A stretch of 64,000 nucleotides of DNA from BOG-224 sp963783505 (GCA_963783505.1 CAWAOP010000041.1:186001-250000); one strand, 5' to 3'. Shown: positions 47,913 through 57,004, counted from the first letter of the stretch. A program made the numbers and translations. The notes: generated from the letters alone by a model not told the origin.

Positions 47913-49235
47913 GTGACCAAGGATTTACCGACAATAGACGAGCAGCTTGCGTACTTACGCAAGGGCTTTGCGGAGATTATACGCGAAGAGGATCTCCGCG
48001 AACGCTTGATCGATGCCGCTAAAACCGGCCGGCCATTGCGCATCAAGGTAGGCTTCGATCCGACCGCGCCCGATCTGCACCTGGGCCACACTGTCCTGCT
48101 GCGCAAGATGAAGCATTTCGAGGACCTCGGCCACACCGTCATCTTCCTCATTGGAAGCATGACCGGTATGATCGGCGATCCCTCGGGCCGCAACGTGACG
48201 CGCCCGCCGATGACGATCGAGGCCATTCAGGCCAACGCCGAAACATACAAAACACAAGTCTTCAAGATTCTCGATCCGCACAAGACGGAGGTTCGTTTCA
48301 ACAGCGACTGGCTGGCGCCGCTTCAATTCCTGGATATCGTGAGGCTGTGCTCGCACTACACGGTGGCGCGCATTTTGGAGCGCGACGATTTCGCCAAGCG
48401 TTACAAAGAAGGCACGCCGATTTCGGTTCACGAGCTTCTGTATCCGCTGGCCCAGGCCTATGACTCCGTGATGCTGAAGTGCGACGTCGAACTGGGCGGC
48501 ACGGATCAAAAATTCAATTTGCTGGTGGGGCGCGAGATCCAGCGCGATTTCGGCCAGCCGCCCCAGATCGTCGGTACCACGCCGCTGCTGGAAGGCATCG
48601 ACGGCGTCAATAAGATGTCCAAATCGCTCGGCAATTATATTGGGATCGCCGAGCCGCCGGAGGTGATGTTCCGCAAGGTGATGCAGATCGGCGACCAGTT
48701 GATGTGGCGCTACTACCTGCTGCTCACCGATAAGAGCGAGACGGAAATCGCCGCCCTGCGAGCGCAGAACCGGCCCATGGAGGCGAAGATCGCTCTCGGC
48801 AAGCTGATTGTCGCCGATTATCATTCGACCTCCGCCGCCAACCGGGCGGCCGACGAATTCAATCGCGTCGTGCGGCGCAAGGAAGTCCCCGCCGATATTC
48901 CTACGGCGGCGATGCCCGATGGAGTTTACGCTCCCGCCGGGCTGCGCGTGGACAAGCTCCTGGCGAAGGTAGGCTTGGCGGAGTCCGTGAGCGACGCCGT
49001 GCGGAAAATCAAAGCCGGAGCCGTCGAAATCAACGGAGAGCGGGTCATGGATTTGGCCTTCGCCAAGCCTCCCGCCGAGTTGGTGATCCAGGTGGGAAAA
49101 CAATGGCGCCGAGTAACCGGCAGTAAGCCGCCGAAGGATGCCGAGGCGCCACGTCGGCGTGGGGCGGCCAATCGTGGCTGGCGCTGCCTATCGGGCGGGG
49201 ACGGAGCGCCGCGCCGCGCGGCAGACACCGGCTGA
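47913..49235 (+). CDS. tyrS: Tyrosyl-tRNA synthetase
   Basis: 440 residues from GTG 47913. Class I motifs: DLHLGHTVLLRKM (HIGH variant) near 52 and NKMSKSLGNYIG near 234. The S4 RNA-binding domain follows (LRVDKLLAKVGLAESVSDAV ... VEINGERV). The last 35 residues are Arg/Gly-rich and unlike the family, so the true end may be a little earlier or the frame may be altered there. Confidence 0.93.
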   Translation: MTKDLPTIDEQLAYLRKGFAEIIREEDLRERLIDAAKTGRPLRIKVGFDPTAPDLHLGHTVLLRKMKHFEDLGHTVIFLIGSMTGMIGDPSGRNVTRPPMTIEAIQANAETYKTQVFKILDPHKTEVRFNSDWLAPLQFLDIVRLCSHYTVARILERDDFAKRYKEGTPISVHELLYPLAQAYDSVMLKCDVELGGTDQKFNLLVGREIQRDFGQPPQIVGTTPLLEGIDGVNKMSKSLGNYIGIAEPPEVMFRKVMQIGDQLMWRYYLLLTDKSETEIAALRAQNRPMEAKIALGKLIVADYHSTSAANRAADEFNRVVRRKEVPADIPTAAMPDGVYAPAGLRVDKLLAKVGLAESVSDAVRKIKAGAVEINGERVMDLAFAKPPAELVIQVGKQWRRVTGSKPPKDAEAPRRRGAANRGWRCLSGGDGAPRRAADTG

Positions 49236-49335
49236 TAGCCGGCGGCAGACGGAATTATCCGCCCCACATGGCGGCGGCTCCGCAACCCGGAGGGCGCCCG
49301 GCGGCTCGGCGCTTATCGGCGGCCGATTGGATCTG

Positions 49336-50223
49336 ATGCCCAGGAAACTCTACTTCTGGAAGCTCAAGGCCCGCGAGATCCGCTTGGGCGAGCGCACCGC
49401 CATCATGGGCGTGCTCAACGTCACGCCCGATTCCTTCTCCGATGGCGGCAAGTATTCCGAACCGGACCGCGCTTTCGCGCGCGCCGTTGAAATGGAAGAG
49501 CAGGGCGCGGATATCATCGATATCGGCGCGGAATCCACGCGGCCGGGTTCGGCGCGAATCTCCACCTCGGAGGAGTTGCGGCGTCTCGTCCCGGTGCTCA
49601 AGCGCTTGCAGGGCCGCCTCAGCGTTCCGATTTCGGTGGATACTTACAAAGCCGAGGTGGCGGAGCGCGCCTTGGAACTGGGCGCCGAGATCGTCAACGA
49701 TCCCTCGGGCCTCACCTTCGAACCTCTGTTGGCGCGCACTGTATCGAACTTCGACGCCGGCCTCATCCTCAACCACACGCGCGGCCGTCCGGAATCATGG
49801 GCGAAGCTCGGCCCGATGCCGGACCCCATGGGCGTCATCCTGCGCGATCTGGACGCCGCCCTCAGCCGCGCCCGCCATGTAGGAGTCGACCGCGTCCGTC
49901 TCGTCATCGACCCCGGCATCGGCTTCGGCAAACGGAAGGAGCAGAACTCGCTCATCCTGGCCCGGCTCTCCGAACTCGCGCGTCTTGACTTCCCGATTCT
50001 TGCGGGCCCTTCGCACAAGCAGTTCCTGGCCCATCCGACCGCCGAGGAGACCAGATTTGCTACGGCCGCGGCCGTAGCCGCCTGCGTCCTTGGGGGCGCA
50101 CACATCGTTCGCGTACACGACGTCCGTGAAATGCGCGCCGCCGCCGACGTGGCCGACGAGATCCTCAGCTCTCAGACCGAACGAAACCTCGAAGCGCGAA
50201 GGGAAGCCCCCCGCCCGTCCTAG
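49336..50223 (+). CDS. folP: Dihydropteroate synthase
   Basis: 295 residues from ATG 49336 (MPRKLYFWKLKAREI). Family motifs in order: IMGVLNVTPDSFSDGGKY, ADIIDIGAESTRPGS, VPISVDTYKAEVAERAL, EIVNDPSG, LVIDPGIGFGKRKEQN and AGPSHKQFL. The last differs from the usual GxSRK by His for Arg, and the usual M(H)MRG reads NHTRG. It joins pterin diphosphate and p-aminobenzoate in folate synthesis. The 100-base gap to tyrS holds no gene. Confidence 0.92.
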   Translation: MPRKLYFWKLKAREIRLGERTAIMGVLNVTPDSFSDGGKYSEPDRAFARAVEMEEQGADIIDIGAESTRPGSARISTSEELRRLVPVLKRLQGRLSVPISVDTYKAEVAERALELGAEIVNDPSGLTFEPLLARTVSNFDAGLILNHTRGRPESWAKLGPMPDPMGVILRDLDAALSRARHVGVDRVRLVIDPGIGFGKRKEQNSLILARLSELARLDFPILAGPSHKQFLAHPTAEETRFATAAAVAACVLGGAHIVRVHDVREMRAAADVADEILSSQTERNLEARREAPRPS

Positions 50224-50253
50224 GGAGCGCCCGGTGGCCGCTCTCATCTCCGC

Positions 50254-50259
50254 TATAAT
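50254..50259 (+). promoter_or_regulatory. -10 element upstream of greA
   Basis: A perfect TATAAT lies 24 bases before the greA start codon. No good -35 is seen, so an extended or activator-dependent promoter is possible. Confidence 0.45.
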
Positions 50260-50282
50260 GTGACGGAGGCTGTACCCCCTCC

Positions 50283-50750
50283 ATGGATATTCGCAAGAAA
50301 CTGCAAGAGGAGATCGCCGCTCTGGATTACGAATTGAGGACCGAACTCCCCAAGGAGATCCTCAAGGCGCGCGCCCATGGAGATCTTAGCGAGAACGCCG
50401 AGTATCACGCCGCCAAAGACCGGCAGGGATTCGTCAACGCCCGCCTGGGCCAGCTCAAGCAGCGTCTGGCGGAATTCTCGATGATCGATTTCAGCAAGAT
50501 CCCGCGCGGCCGCGTGGGCCTTGGGTCGGTTGTCGCGGTGCTCGATACAAAGCGCGATGACGAGATGACCTACCACCTGGTTACCACCGAAGAGGCGGAT
50601 GCGCCTAACGGCAAGATATCCACCACCAGTCCGATTGGCCGCGCGTTGCTGGGCAAGGAGGTGGGGGACGTGGTTCGGGTGCAGAGCCCAGGAGGGACCA
50701 AGGAGTTGGAGATCCTGCGGCTCACTACTATCCACGACGTCGTCGAGTAG
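50283..50750 (+). CDS. greA: Transcription elongation factor GreA/GreB family
   Basis: 155 residues. The N-terminal coiled coil (DIRKKLQEEIAALDYELRTE) has the conserved acidic tip in AHGDLSENAEYHAAK, which reaches into the polymerase channel and stimulates RNA cleavage. The C-terminal FKBP-like domain carries SPIGRALLGKEVGDVV. The gene is three bases before a CDP-alcohol phosphatidyltransferase gene. Confidence 0.93.
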   Translation: MDIRKKLQEEIAALDYELRTELPKEILKARAHGDLSENAEYHAAKDRQGFVNARLGQLKQRLAEFSMIDFSKIPRGRVGLGSVVAVLDTKRDDEMTYHLVTTEEADAPNGKISTTSPIGRALLGKEVGDVVRVQSPGGTKELEILRLTTIHDVVE

Positions 50751-50753
50751 AGC

Positions 50754-51449
50754 ATGACTGCCACTAAAGCGATCGGGTGGTTCTTCGGAGCGATCATCGA
50801 CCGCATCGTTCGCTGGCTGGCGCTGTCGCGCATCCATCCCAACGTCCTCACGTTTATCGGTCTGCTGATCAATATCGGGGCGGCGTGGTTGTTTGCGTTG
50901 GGCGGATTCGCCCCGCAAGGCAGCGATCCACAGGCGTGGGCCTCCCGCTGTTTCCTTTGGGCCGGAGTAGTAGTGATCTGCGCGGGGTTGTTCGACATGG
51001 TGGACGGCCGGGTGGCCCGCGCCACGCAGCAAGTCACGCGCTTCGGCGGATTCTTCGATTCGGTGATCGATCGCTATTCCGATATGGCGCTGTACTTCGG
51101 CCTCCTGGTGTACTACGCTTCCATCAACCGGTTCTTCTACATCGTGCTGACAGCCATCGTCATGACCGGCTCGGTTATGGTCAGCTACACTCGCGCGCGC
51201 GCCGAAAACGTCATTCCGACCTGCAAGGTCGGTTTCCTCGAACGGCCGGAGCGGGTGGTTCTCATCATTCTTGGCGCGCTCGCCAACCGCATGGCGCCGG
51301 TGCTTTGGGTGATCGCGGTGCTTTCCAATTTGACCGTGGTTCACCGCATGATCTTCACCTGGCAGGAATGCAAGCGCCTGGAAGAAGCTCAGCTCCGCGC
51401 GGCGCCGCCGCGCGAGCGGAGCGAACCCTCCAAATCCATAAAAGGCTGA
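50754..51449 (+). CDS. CDP-alcohol phosphatidyltransferase family protein
   Basis: 231 residues with several membrane helices. The active-site signature is DMVDGRVARATQQVTRFGGF followed by FDSVIDRYSD, giving the required D..DG..AR...G...D...D spacing. The enzyme moves a phosphatidyl group from CDP-diacylglycerol to an alcohol; which alcohol (inositol phosphate, glycerol phosphate, other) is not clear. It forms a unit with greA. Confidence 0.9.
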   Translation: MTATKAIGWFFGAIIDRIVRWLALSRIHPNVLTFIGLLINIGAAWLFALGGFAPQGSDPQAWASRCFLWAGVVVICAGLFDMVDGRVARATQQVTRFGGFFDSVIDRYSDMALYFGLLVYYASINRFFYIVLTAIVMTGSVMVSYTRARAENVIPTCKVGFLERPERVVLIILGALANRMAPVLWVIAVLSNLTVVHRMIFTWQECKRLEEAQLRAAPPRERSEPSKSIKG

Positions 51450-51602
51450 CGGGCGAAGAACGCCTGGGATGCGCCGGAACTTGGCCGCGTTCCCGGCCCG
51501 GCGGCGGAATTCGTCACCGGCGGATTGCGCCCGAACTCGCCGGTATCGGCACCGGTATCGGCCGCACGCTTGCTCGCTTCCGATTGGGTTTACAATCTCG
51601 GT

Positions 51603-52430
51603 GTGAACTCGGCCCGGAAGGAGAAAGTCGTTCTGATCACCGGCGCCGGCCGGGGTATCGGCAAGCGGCTGGCTTTGGGGTTCGCGGGAGCGGGCGCGCG
51701 CGTTGGCCTGCTAGCCCGGACACAGCCGGAACTCGATCTGGCCAAACTGGAAATTGAGCAGGCGGGCGGCAATGCTCTTCGGCTGAAGGCCGACGTCTGC
51801 GATCTGGAGCAGGTCGCCGCCGCCGTAGACCGCGTGCGCGCCGTATTCGGCGGGCTCGACGTCCTGGTTTGCGCGGCGGGCATCACCGGCCCGATCGGCC
51901 CGTTCCTGACGTCCGATCCGGCAGCCTGGGCCTCGACGTTCGATGTTAACCTGCTCGGCGTGGCGAACGTATGCCGGGCCGCGCTCCCCGGGATGGTCGA
52001 CAGCCGGTCGGGAAAGATCATCGCTATCGCCGGACCCGGCGCGGCGAGCTCGCGCCCCAATTTCTCCGCGTACGCGACGTCCAAGGCGGCCGTGGCGCGC
52101 TTCGTGGAGTGCCTCGCGGACGAGGTCCGCGACCATAACGTCCAGGTCAACGCCATTTCGCCGGGAAGATCGTACACCCACGCCACCGACGAGATCCTGG
52201 GCGCCGGCGAGGAACGGGCGGGAAGCAGGGAAATCGAAGAGGCCGCGCGGACCCGCGTGACAGGAGGAGTGGCCGCGGATAAGCAGATTCAGCTTGCCTT
52301 GTTCCTGGCCTCGGAGAATTCCAATCACGTGAGCGGCAAACTGATCCACGTGAATGACGATTGGAAACGCCTCGAAAAAGAGAACATGCGGCCCGACCTC
52401 TTTACGCTGCGCCGCATGCAGAAAGCGTAA
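51603..52430 (+). CDS. Short-chain dehydrogenase/reductase
   Basis: 275 residues from GTG 51603; a longer frame from ATG 51525 adds non-family residues. Rossmann motif VVLITGAGRGIGKRLAL, NAG-type motif VLVCAAGITGPIG, the catalytic Tyr-Lys in FSAYATSKAAV, and PG motif AISPGRSYTHATDE. The usual catalytic Ser position reads IAIAGPGAASS. A TACAAT box ends seven bases before the GTG, which would make the message leaderless. Substrate unknown. Confidence 0.85.
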   Translation: MNSARKEKVVLITGAGRGIGKRLALGFAGAGARVGLLARTQPELDLAKLEIEQAGGNALRLKADVCDLEQVAAAVDRVRAVFGGLDVLVCAAGITGPIGPFLTSDPAAWASTFDVNLLGVANVCRAALPGMVDSRSGKIIAIAGPGAASSRPNFSAYATSKAAVARFVECLADEVRDHNVQVNAISPGRSYTHATDEILGAGEERAGSREIEEAARTRVTGGVAADKQIQLALFLASENSNHVSGKLIHVNDDWKRLEKENMRPDLFTLRRMQKA

Positions 52431-52454
52431 GGCGGCCGCGTCCGCCGCGTCGTC

Positions 52455-53213
52455 TCAACTTGAAGCTTTCTTTCGCGTGGAACGCTTCAATGGGTCCGTG
52501 GAAGCGTAACCCAGTTCCTTCGAGAGAATGGCTACCAGCTTTGCGAGAACCTGCGTGCGCGCCCAGTACTTGTCGTTGCCCTCCACGAGGCTCCAGGGCG
52601 CCGTGCGCGTGCTGGTTTTGACCAGCATCTCCTCGACCGCCCGCGAATACGCATCCCATTTCCCGCGGTTGCGCCAGTCTTCCTCGGTCAGTTTCCAGGC
52701 CTTGTAACCGATGGTCTCGCGCTCTTTGAAGCGCCGGAGCTGTTCGTCGCGCGAGATATGAATCCAGAATTTCGCCAGGATGCATCCGAAGTCCTTCAAT
52801 TGGCGCTCGAAAGAACCGATTTCCTTGTAGGCGCGCTGCCATTCGGACTCTTTGGCGAAGCCCTCGACGCGCTCGACCAGCACTCGGCCGTACCAGGAAC
52901 GGTCGAAGATCGCGATCTGACCGCGCTCGGGCAGCCGCCGCCAGAACCGGTAGAGGTAATGGCGCGTCTTGTCTTCGCCCTGCGGAGCCGCGATGGAATA
53001 GACCACGTAACCGCGCGGATCGAGCTTCTCGGTGATGCGCTTGATGGCGCCGCCCTTTCCGGCGGCGTCCCAGCCCTCAAATAGAATGATGACCGGGCGC
53101 TTCCGCAGATAAACCTGGTATCCCAGCTCGCGAAGTTGAATCTGCCGGCGCGTCAGTTCACGGACGTAAGCCTCGCGGTCCAGCGCCCGGCTTAGATCCA
53201 ACGTCTCGAGCAT
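52455..53213 (-). CDS. Polyphosphate kinase 2 family protein (second of pair)
   Basis: 252 residues from ATG 53213-53211, which overlaps the stop of the preceding PPK2 gene by one base (TGATG). Walker A is FEGWDAAGKGGAIKRI and the lid/DR motif is IFDRSWYGRVLVERVEG. The protein starts MLETLDLSRALDREAY, close to its neighbour's beginning. PPK2 enzymes transfer phosphate between polyphosphate and nucleotides. The C-terminal tail is Lys/Arg-rich. Confidence 0.9.
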   Translation of the reverse strand: MLETLDLSRALDREAYVRELTRRQIQLRELGYQVYLRKRPVIILFEGWDAAGKGGAIKRITEKLDPRGYVVYSIAAPQGEDKTRHYLYRFWRRLPERGQIAIFDRSWYGRVLVERVEGFAKESEWQRAYKEIGSFERQLKDFGCILAKFWIHISRDEQLRRFKERETIGYKAWKLTEEDWRNRGKWDAYSRAVEEMLVKTSTRTAPWSLVEGNDKYWARTQVLAKLVAILSKELGYASTDPLKRSTRKKASS

Positions 53214-54013
53214 CAGAGATTTCCTCCGCCCAGCGTCTCCATGGCCTCGCGCAGATCGGCGTCCTTGGCGGCCTCCGCGGTTCCTTCCGCGCGCGGCGGA
53301 GCGGAGGAGCCGAGCCGCTTCTCCAGAGCCGCCACGATGGCGGTGATGATCTTCTTTCGTGCGTACCACTTCGAAGTGGCCTCGACGATGTTCCACGGCG
53401 CGAATTCGGACTCCGTCAACTCCAGCATTTCTTCCGTGGCGGCCAGGTACGAACCGTATTTCTTGTGGCGGGCCCAATCCGCGTCGCTGACTCGCCAGGC
53501 TTCCAGGGGATCGGCTTCGATCTTTCTGAAGCGCTTCTTCTGCTCTTTTTTCGAGATGTGCAGGAAAAACTTCAGAATCACCGCGCCATCGTCCGCTATC
53601 ATGCGCTCGAATTCCACGATGTCGCGGTACGCGTCACGCCACGCTTTTTCCGGGACGACGCCTTCCACTCGCTCATCCAATACGCGGTAATACCAGCTTC
53701 GATCGAAGATTACGATTTCGCCCCGATTGGGAACCTTCAACCAGAAGCGCCACAGCCACGGGCGCTGCTGCTCGTAAGTCCGGGGAGCGGTGATGGGATA
53801 CAGCTTGAAGCCACGCGGATCGAGCCGCTGCGTCAGGGCCGCGGTGGCCGTGCCTTTGCCCGCGGCGTCCCATCCCTCGAAGAGAATCACGGTAGGGACG
53901 CCCTGGTCCCAGCATGTCTTCTCGAGATCGTAGAGTCTGCGCTGAAGGCCCGGTAGCGCGCGCTTGTAGTCTTCGCGCGAGAGCTTCACAGTGAGGTTGA
54001 TGTTCTCTAACAC
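53213..54013 (-). CDS. Polyphosphate kinase 2 family protein (first of pair)
   Basis: 266 residues. Walker A ILFEGWDAAGKGTATAAL and IFDRSWYYRVLDERVEG are intact, with KFFLHISKKEQKKRF as lid region. It starts MLENINLTVKLSREDYKRAL. Both members of this tandem keep full motifs, unlike fused two-domain PPK2 proteins where one half is degenerate. A separate specificity for NMP or NDP is possible but not readable here. Confidence 0.9.
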   Translation of the reverse strand: MLENINLTVKLSREDYKRALPGLQRRLYDLEKTCWDQGVPTVILFEGWDAAGKGTATAALTQRLDPRGFKLYPITAPRTYEQQRPWLWRFWLKVPNRGEIVIFDRSWYYRVLDERVEGVVPEKAWRDAYRDIVEFERMIADDGAVILKFFLHISKKEQKKRFRKIEADPLEAWRVSDADWARHKKYGSYLAATEEMLELTESEFAPWNIVEATSKWYARKKIITAIVAALEKRLGSSAPPRAEGTAEAAKDADLREAMETLGGGNL

Positions 54014-54071
54014 GGCTTCTGGACGATTCTAACTGTATTCTCGGCGGAATTGGGGCGGAAAATTAGTTCAA

Positions 54072-54081
54072 CCCCCCCCCG
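54072..54081. repeat. Run of ten C residues
   Basis: A C10 homopolymer between the SMP-30 and PPK2 genes. Its true length is uncertain in a sequence that shows insertion errors elsewhere. It overlaps no coding sequence. Confidence 0.6.
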
Positions 54082-54095
54082 GCTGAGACCATGAA

Positions 54096-55118
54096 TCACG
54101 CTATATGCGCGCCCTTGGTTCCTACGTAGACCGCGTACAGCGATTGGCTGGCGGCCATGAAGAGCCGGTTGCGCTTCGGGCCTCCGAAACAGATATTGGC
54201 GCAGATCTCCGGCAGTTCGATCATGCCGATGCGCTGGCCATCCGGCGATACGATGTGGACGCCGTCGTAGCCGGGGCCAACCCAGCCGGCTCCGATCCAG
54301 ATGTTGCCGTCCACGTCGGCGCGGATTCCATCGGGCAGGCCGTTCCCGACGGAGGTCTTCATGTTGGTGAACAGCTTCCCGTTGCGCAAAGTCTTGCCAT
54401 CGACAAGGTCAAATATGTGAATATCTTTTGCGTCTCCGGTGTCGCAGATGTAAATCTTCTTGTAGTCCGGCGAGAAGCACAGGCCATTGGGCTGGCCGAA
54501 CTGGTCGGAGACTATCTGAACCGCGGCCGTCTTGGGGTCCACCCGATAGACCGCCTGCTTGAGTTCGGACTCGGCCGCGAAACCCTCGTAGTTGCCCTGG
54601 ATACCGTACGTCGGATCGCTGAACCAGATTCCCCCATCGGGATGCACGACGATGTCGTTCGGAGAGTTGAAGCGCTTTCCCTGGAATCGATCGGCGATGG
54701 AGGTCACCGTGCCGTCGTATTCGTAGCGCGCCACTCTTCGGTTGGCGTGTTCGCAGGAAAGCTGGCGGCCTTCGAAATCGAAAGTGTTGCCGTTGCTGTA
54801 CGCCGACGGGTTGCGGAAGACCGAAACGTGGCCATCCTCCTCGGTCAAGCGCATCTGGCGATTATTGGGGATGTCGCTCCACACCAGGTAGCGGCCCACG
54901 CCGTTCCAAGCGGGGCCTTCCGCCCACAGTGTTCCTGTGTAGAGCTTCTGAACGAAGGTGTTGCCGATCTTGTACTTATCGAATCGTGGATCGAGCGATT
55001 TTACGATCGGGTCGGGATAGCGTATGGGCTGTTCGCCGCTCCCATCGCGCGCTGTTTGAGCGACGGCCGGGGCCAGCCCAGCAGCCGCGGCAAGAAATGA
55101 CCGGCGTGGTAGAGTCAT
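54096..55118 (-). CDS. SMP-30/gluconolactonase family protein, exported
   Basis: 340 residues. The Tat-like signal is MTLPRRSFLAAAAGLAPAVA. The six-bladed propeller of the SMP-30 family shows LWAEGPAWNGVGRYLVWSD, FNSPNDIVVHPDGGIWFSDP, QPNGLCFSPDYKKIYI and GLPDGIRADVDGNIWIG; the Glu, Asn and Asp of these blocks bind the metal. Known members hydrolyse sugar lactones; substrate not predicted. It stands alone. Confidence 0.9.
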   Translation of the reverse strand: MTLPRRSFLAAAAGLAPAVAQTARDGSGEQPIRYPDPIVKSLDPRFDKYKIGNTFVQKLYTGTLWAEGPAWNGVGRYLVWSDIPNNRQMRLTEEDGHVSVFRNPSAYSNGNTFDFEGRQLSCEHANRRVARYEYDGTVTSIADRFQGKRFNSPNDIVVHPDGGIWFSDPTYGIQGNYEGFAAESELKQAVYRVDPKTAAVQIVSDQFGQPNGLCFSPDYKKIYICDTGDAKDIHIFDLVDGKTLRNGKLFTNMKTSVGNGLPDGIRADVDGNIWIGAGWVGPGYDGVHIVSPDGQRIGMIELPEICANICFGGPKRNRLFMAASQSLYAVYVGTKGAHIA

Positions 55119-55155
55119 GTCGCCATTCTAATTCAACCAGCGGCGAAGCGCGGGG

Positions 55156-55752
55156 CTATACCTTTAACTTTGCCAGAACGGCGGCGAATATCTCTTCACA
55201 GTGGGGCGCGGCCTCTCGAACCTTCTTGGGGTCGATCAGCGCCAACAGTTTCGGTCCATGCAAGGTCTTGTTGCGGAAGTACTCGCCCTTGCCCCCGAAG
55301 GTATCCTTGGTAGCCGCTTTGAGTCCGGCCTCAAGGTCTCGTTTGGGAATCTCCTCAACGTTCAGGTTGCGGCTTAGCGAATTCTCTCTGAACCCCGCGC
55401 TGTAGAATCGCTTCAGAGCATCCTTGTCCGCATGGAACCAGGCTTCCATCATCTGGACCATCCAGAAGATCGAATGGGCGTAGGACCTCCGCCAGTGCTG
55501 TTTCTCGCAAAGGGATGCAGATAAGTTGCCTCTATCGGGGCCGTCGCTATCAATGACCAGAATGTTCCAGGCCTTCGGGTGCGTCTTTAGCGCCGTGTGG
55601 AAACCTCGGCAGGCTTCCGGCCCGGATCGCGACGCAATCCAACGAAACGTAAAGCGCCCGGCCCCACGTTCCCGGAATTCCCTAAAGAACGCGTGGAAGC
55701 CCTCTTTTAGGGAATTAGAGCCCTCGAAATGGATCCAGATCTCTTTGGGCAT
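55156..55752 (-). CDS. DUF4276-like, Toprim-type putative nuclease partner of the ATPase
   Basis: 198 residues. Near the start IWIHFEGSNSLKEGFHAFF gives the conserved Glu, and WNILVIDSDGPDRG gives a D-x-D pair, the arrangement of Toprim folds such as OLD-family nucleases. The middle MVQMMEAWFHADKDALKRF with GPKLLALID toward the end fits DUF4276 proteins, which commonly accompany AAA ATPases. It starts four bases after the ATPase stop. Nuclease activity and any role in phage defence are inference. Confidence 0.7.
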   Translation of the reverse strand: MPKEIWIHFEGSNSLKEGFHAFFREFRERGAGRFTFRWIASRSGPEACRGFHTALKTHPKAWNILVIDSDGPDRGNLSASLCEKQHWRRSYAHSIFWMVQMMEAWFHADKDALKRFYSAGFRENSLSRNLNVEEIPKRDLEAGLKAATKDTFGGKGEYFRNKTLHGPKLLALIDPKKVREAAPHCEEIFAAVLAKLKV

Positions 55753-55756
55753 CGGG

Positions 55757-56929
55757 CTACCAGCGGCCTCCGCCGAGTACGCCCTTGCGCCAGAGTCCGC
55801 CCAAAGCGTATTGCTCCAGCCATGCCTTCAAAGGTCCCTTCGAGAGGCGTTTCATCTGCGTCCCATTGTCGATATCGCGCTCGCAAACAAGGACGGTTTC
55901 CGGATGATCGGTGAGGCAATCGACCAGCGCGTCGGAATGCGTTGTAACGATTAACTGCATCGACTGGGAGGCCTCGATCAGCGCCTCGGCTGCAAGCTGC
56001 ATGGCATCCGGGTGCAGCCCGAGTTCCGGCTCTTCGATGCACATGAGAGGCGGCGGTTTGGGATGGAAAAGGGCTGCAAGAAGACAAAGAAACTTCAGCG
56101 TACCGTCCGACATCCGGAGAGCGGATAACATACCGGTCAGCCCTGCCTCTTTCAAGTAAGTGCGCGCCAAGCCCTCTCCCACGTCCACCTTCACGTCCTC
56201 AAAACGCTCGCAGAAGCGCCGGAGATAGTCCTGCATTCGCCCATGCACGCCCTGAAAATCCAATTCGTGGAGGACGAGCGCCAAGTTGTCGCCGCCGTCC
56301 GCCAGCATATCTTTCGGTACGGAGGTCCCAACGCCTGCGCGCGCCCCCGACCCAGGGCCAGTTCGAAACTCCCGGAAGATCCGTATTTGGGCAAAATGCC
56401 ATCCCACCTCGGTGATCGGAGTAGGATCAGCCGGATTCCGAAAATGCGCTAACACGGATTCGGTGGGTGGGAGATTTACTTTTTGTGGATAACTCACCCC
56501 TTCATGTCCCGATACCACGTCGGCGTTGCCGTACGAGCGACTAAAGTACCGTTGGAAATCCCCAGTGGCCTTTACCCGAGCCTTTCTCGAAAGTTGCTCC
56601 CCTACAACGACGGGGAACGTGTTCTGTTCCGAGAATTGCAATTCGTAGAGCAGTGGGCCAACCTGCCGGCCGCGAGTGAGGTTCAGCTCACACTGAATCG
56701 TCGCCGTCGGAGCCTGCCGGTCTCCCAGCCACAGCCACTGCTTGACGCCCCCTCCTCGTATGATAGGCGCCGTAAGGTTTGTCGGCGCGGCCTGCAGCAG
56801 GCTGATAGCTTCAATGAGATTGCTCTTACCGACGGCGTTGGGGCCAATCAAAACGTTTAGTTGTCCGAGCTTGATGTCGGCATTGATGAACGACAGGAGC
56901 TTCTTGAGAACCAAGCGCTTGATGAGCAT
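55757..56929 (-). CDS. AAA/ABC-type ATPase (OLD/RecF-like)
   Basis: 390 residues. Walker A LIGPNAVGKSNLIEAI near residue 30, Gln-rich coiled region in the middle, signature-like RMSDGTLKFLCLLAALF, Walker B PLMCIEEPELGLHPDA, and switch motif LIVTTHSDALVDCL. The layout (RecF/SMC-like head with short arms) is that of OLD, PARIS AriA and related defence ATPases. Its partner gene follows immediately. The ATPase plus Toprim pair looks like a split OLD-type module. Confidence 0.82.
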   Translation of the reverse strand: MLIKRLVLKKLLSFINADIKLGQLNVLIGPNAVGKSNLIEAISLLQAAPTNLTAPIIRGGGVKQWLWLGDRQAPTATIQCELNLTRGRQVGPLLYELQFSEQNTFPVVVGEQLSRKARVKATGDFQRYFSRSYGNADVVSGHEGVSYPQKVNLPPTESVLAHFRNPADPTPITEVGWHFAQIRIFREFRTGPGSGARAGVGTSVPKDMLADGGDNLALVLHELDFQGVHGRMQDYLRRFCERFEDVKVDVGEGLARTYLKEAGLTGMLSALRMSDGTLKFLCLLAALFHPKPPPLMCIEEPELGLHPDAMQLAAEALIEASQSMQLIVTTHSDALVDCLTDHPETVLVCERDIDNGTQMKRLSKGPLKAWLEQYALGGLWRKGVLGGGRW

Positions 56930-57004
56930 GAAAGTCGCCCTCTAGATCTTACCAAGCTTACATTTGCGGAGGCTCTGCGAGCCACCCAGGTTAGGAGCGG
57001 AATC

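Noticed and set aside
47955..49103. 382-residue minus-strand frame opposite tyrS
   Set aside because: Antisense of a clear tyrosyl-tRNA synthetase.
49138..49335. N-terminal extension of folP from 49138
   Set aside because: The extra 66 residues are Arg-rich, overlap the tyrS end and are absent from the family; ATG 49336 is used.
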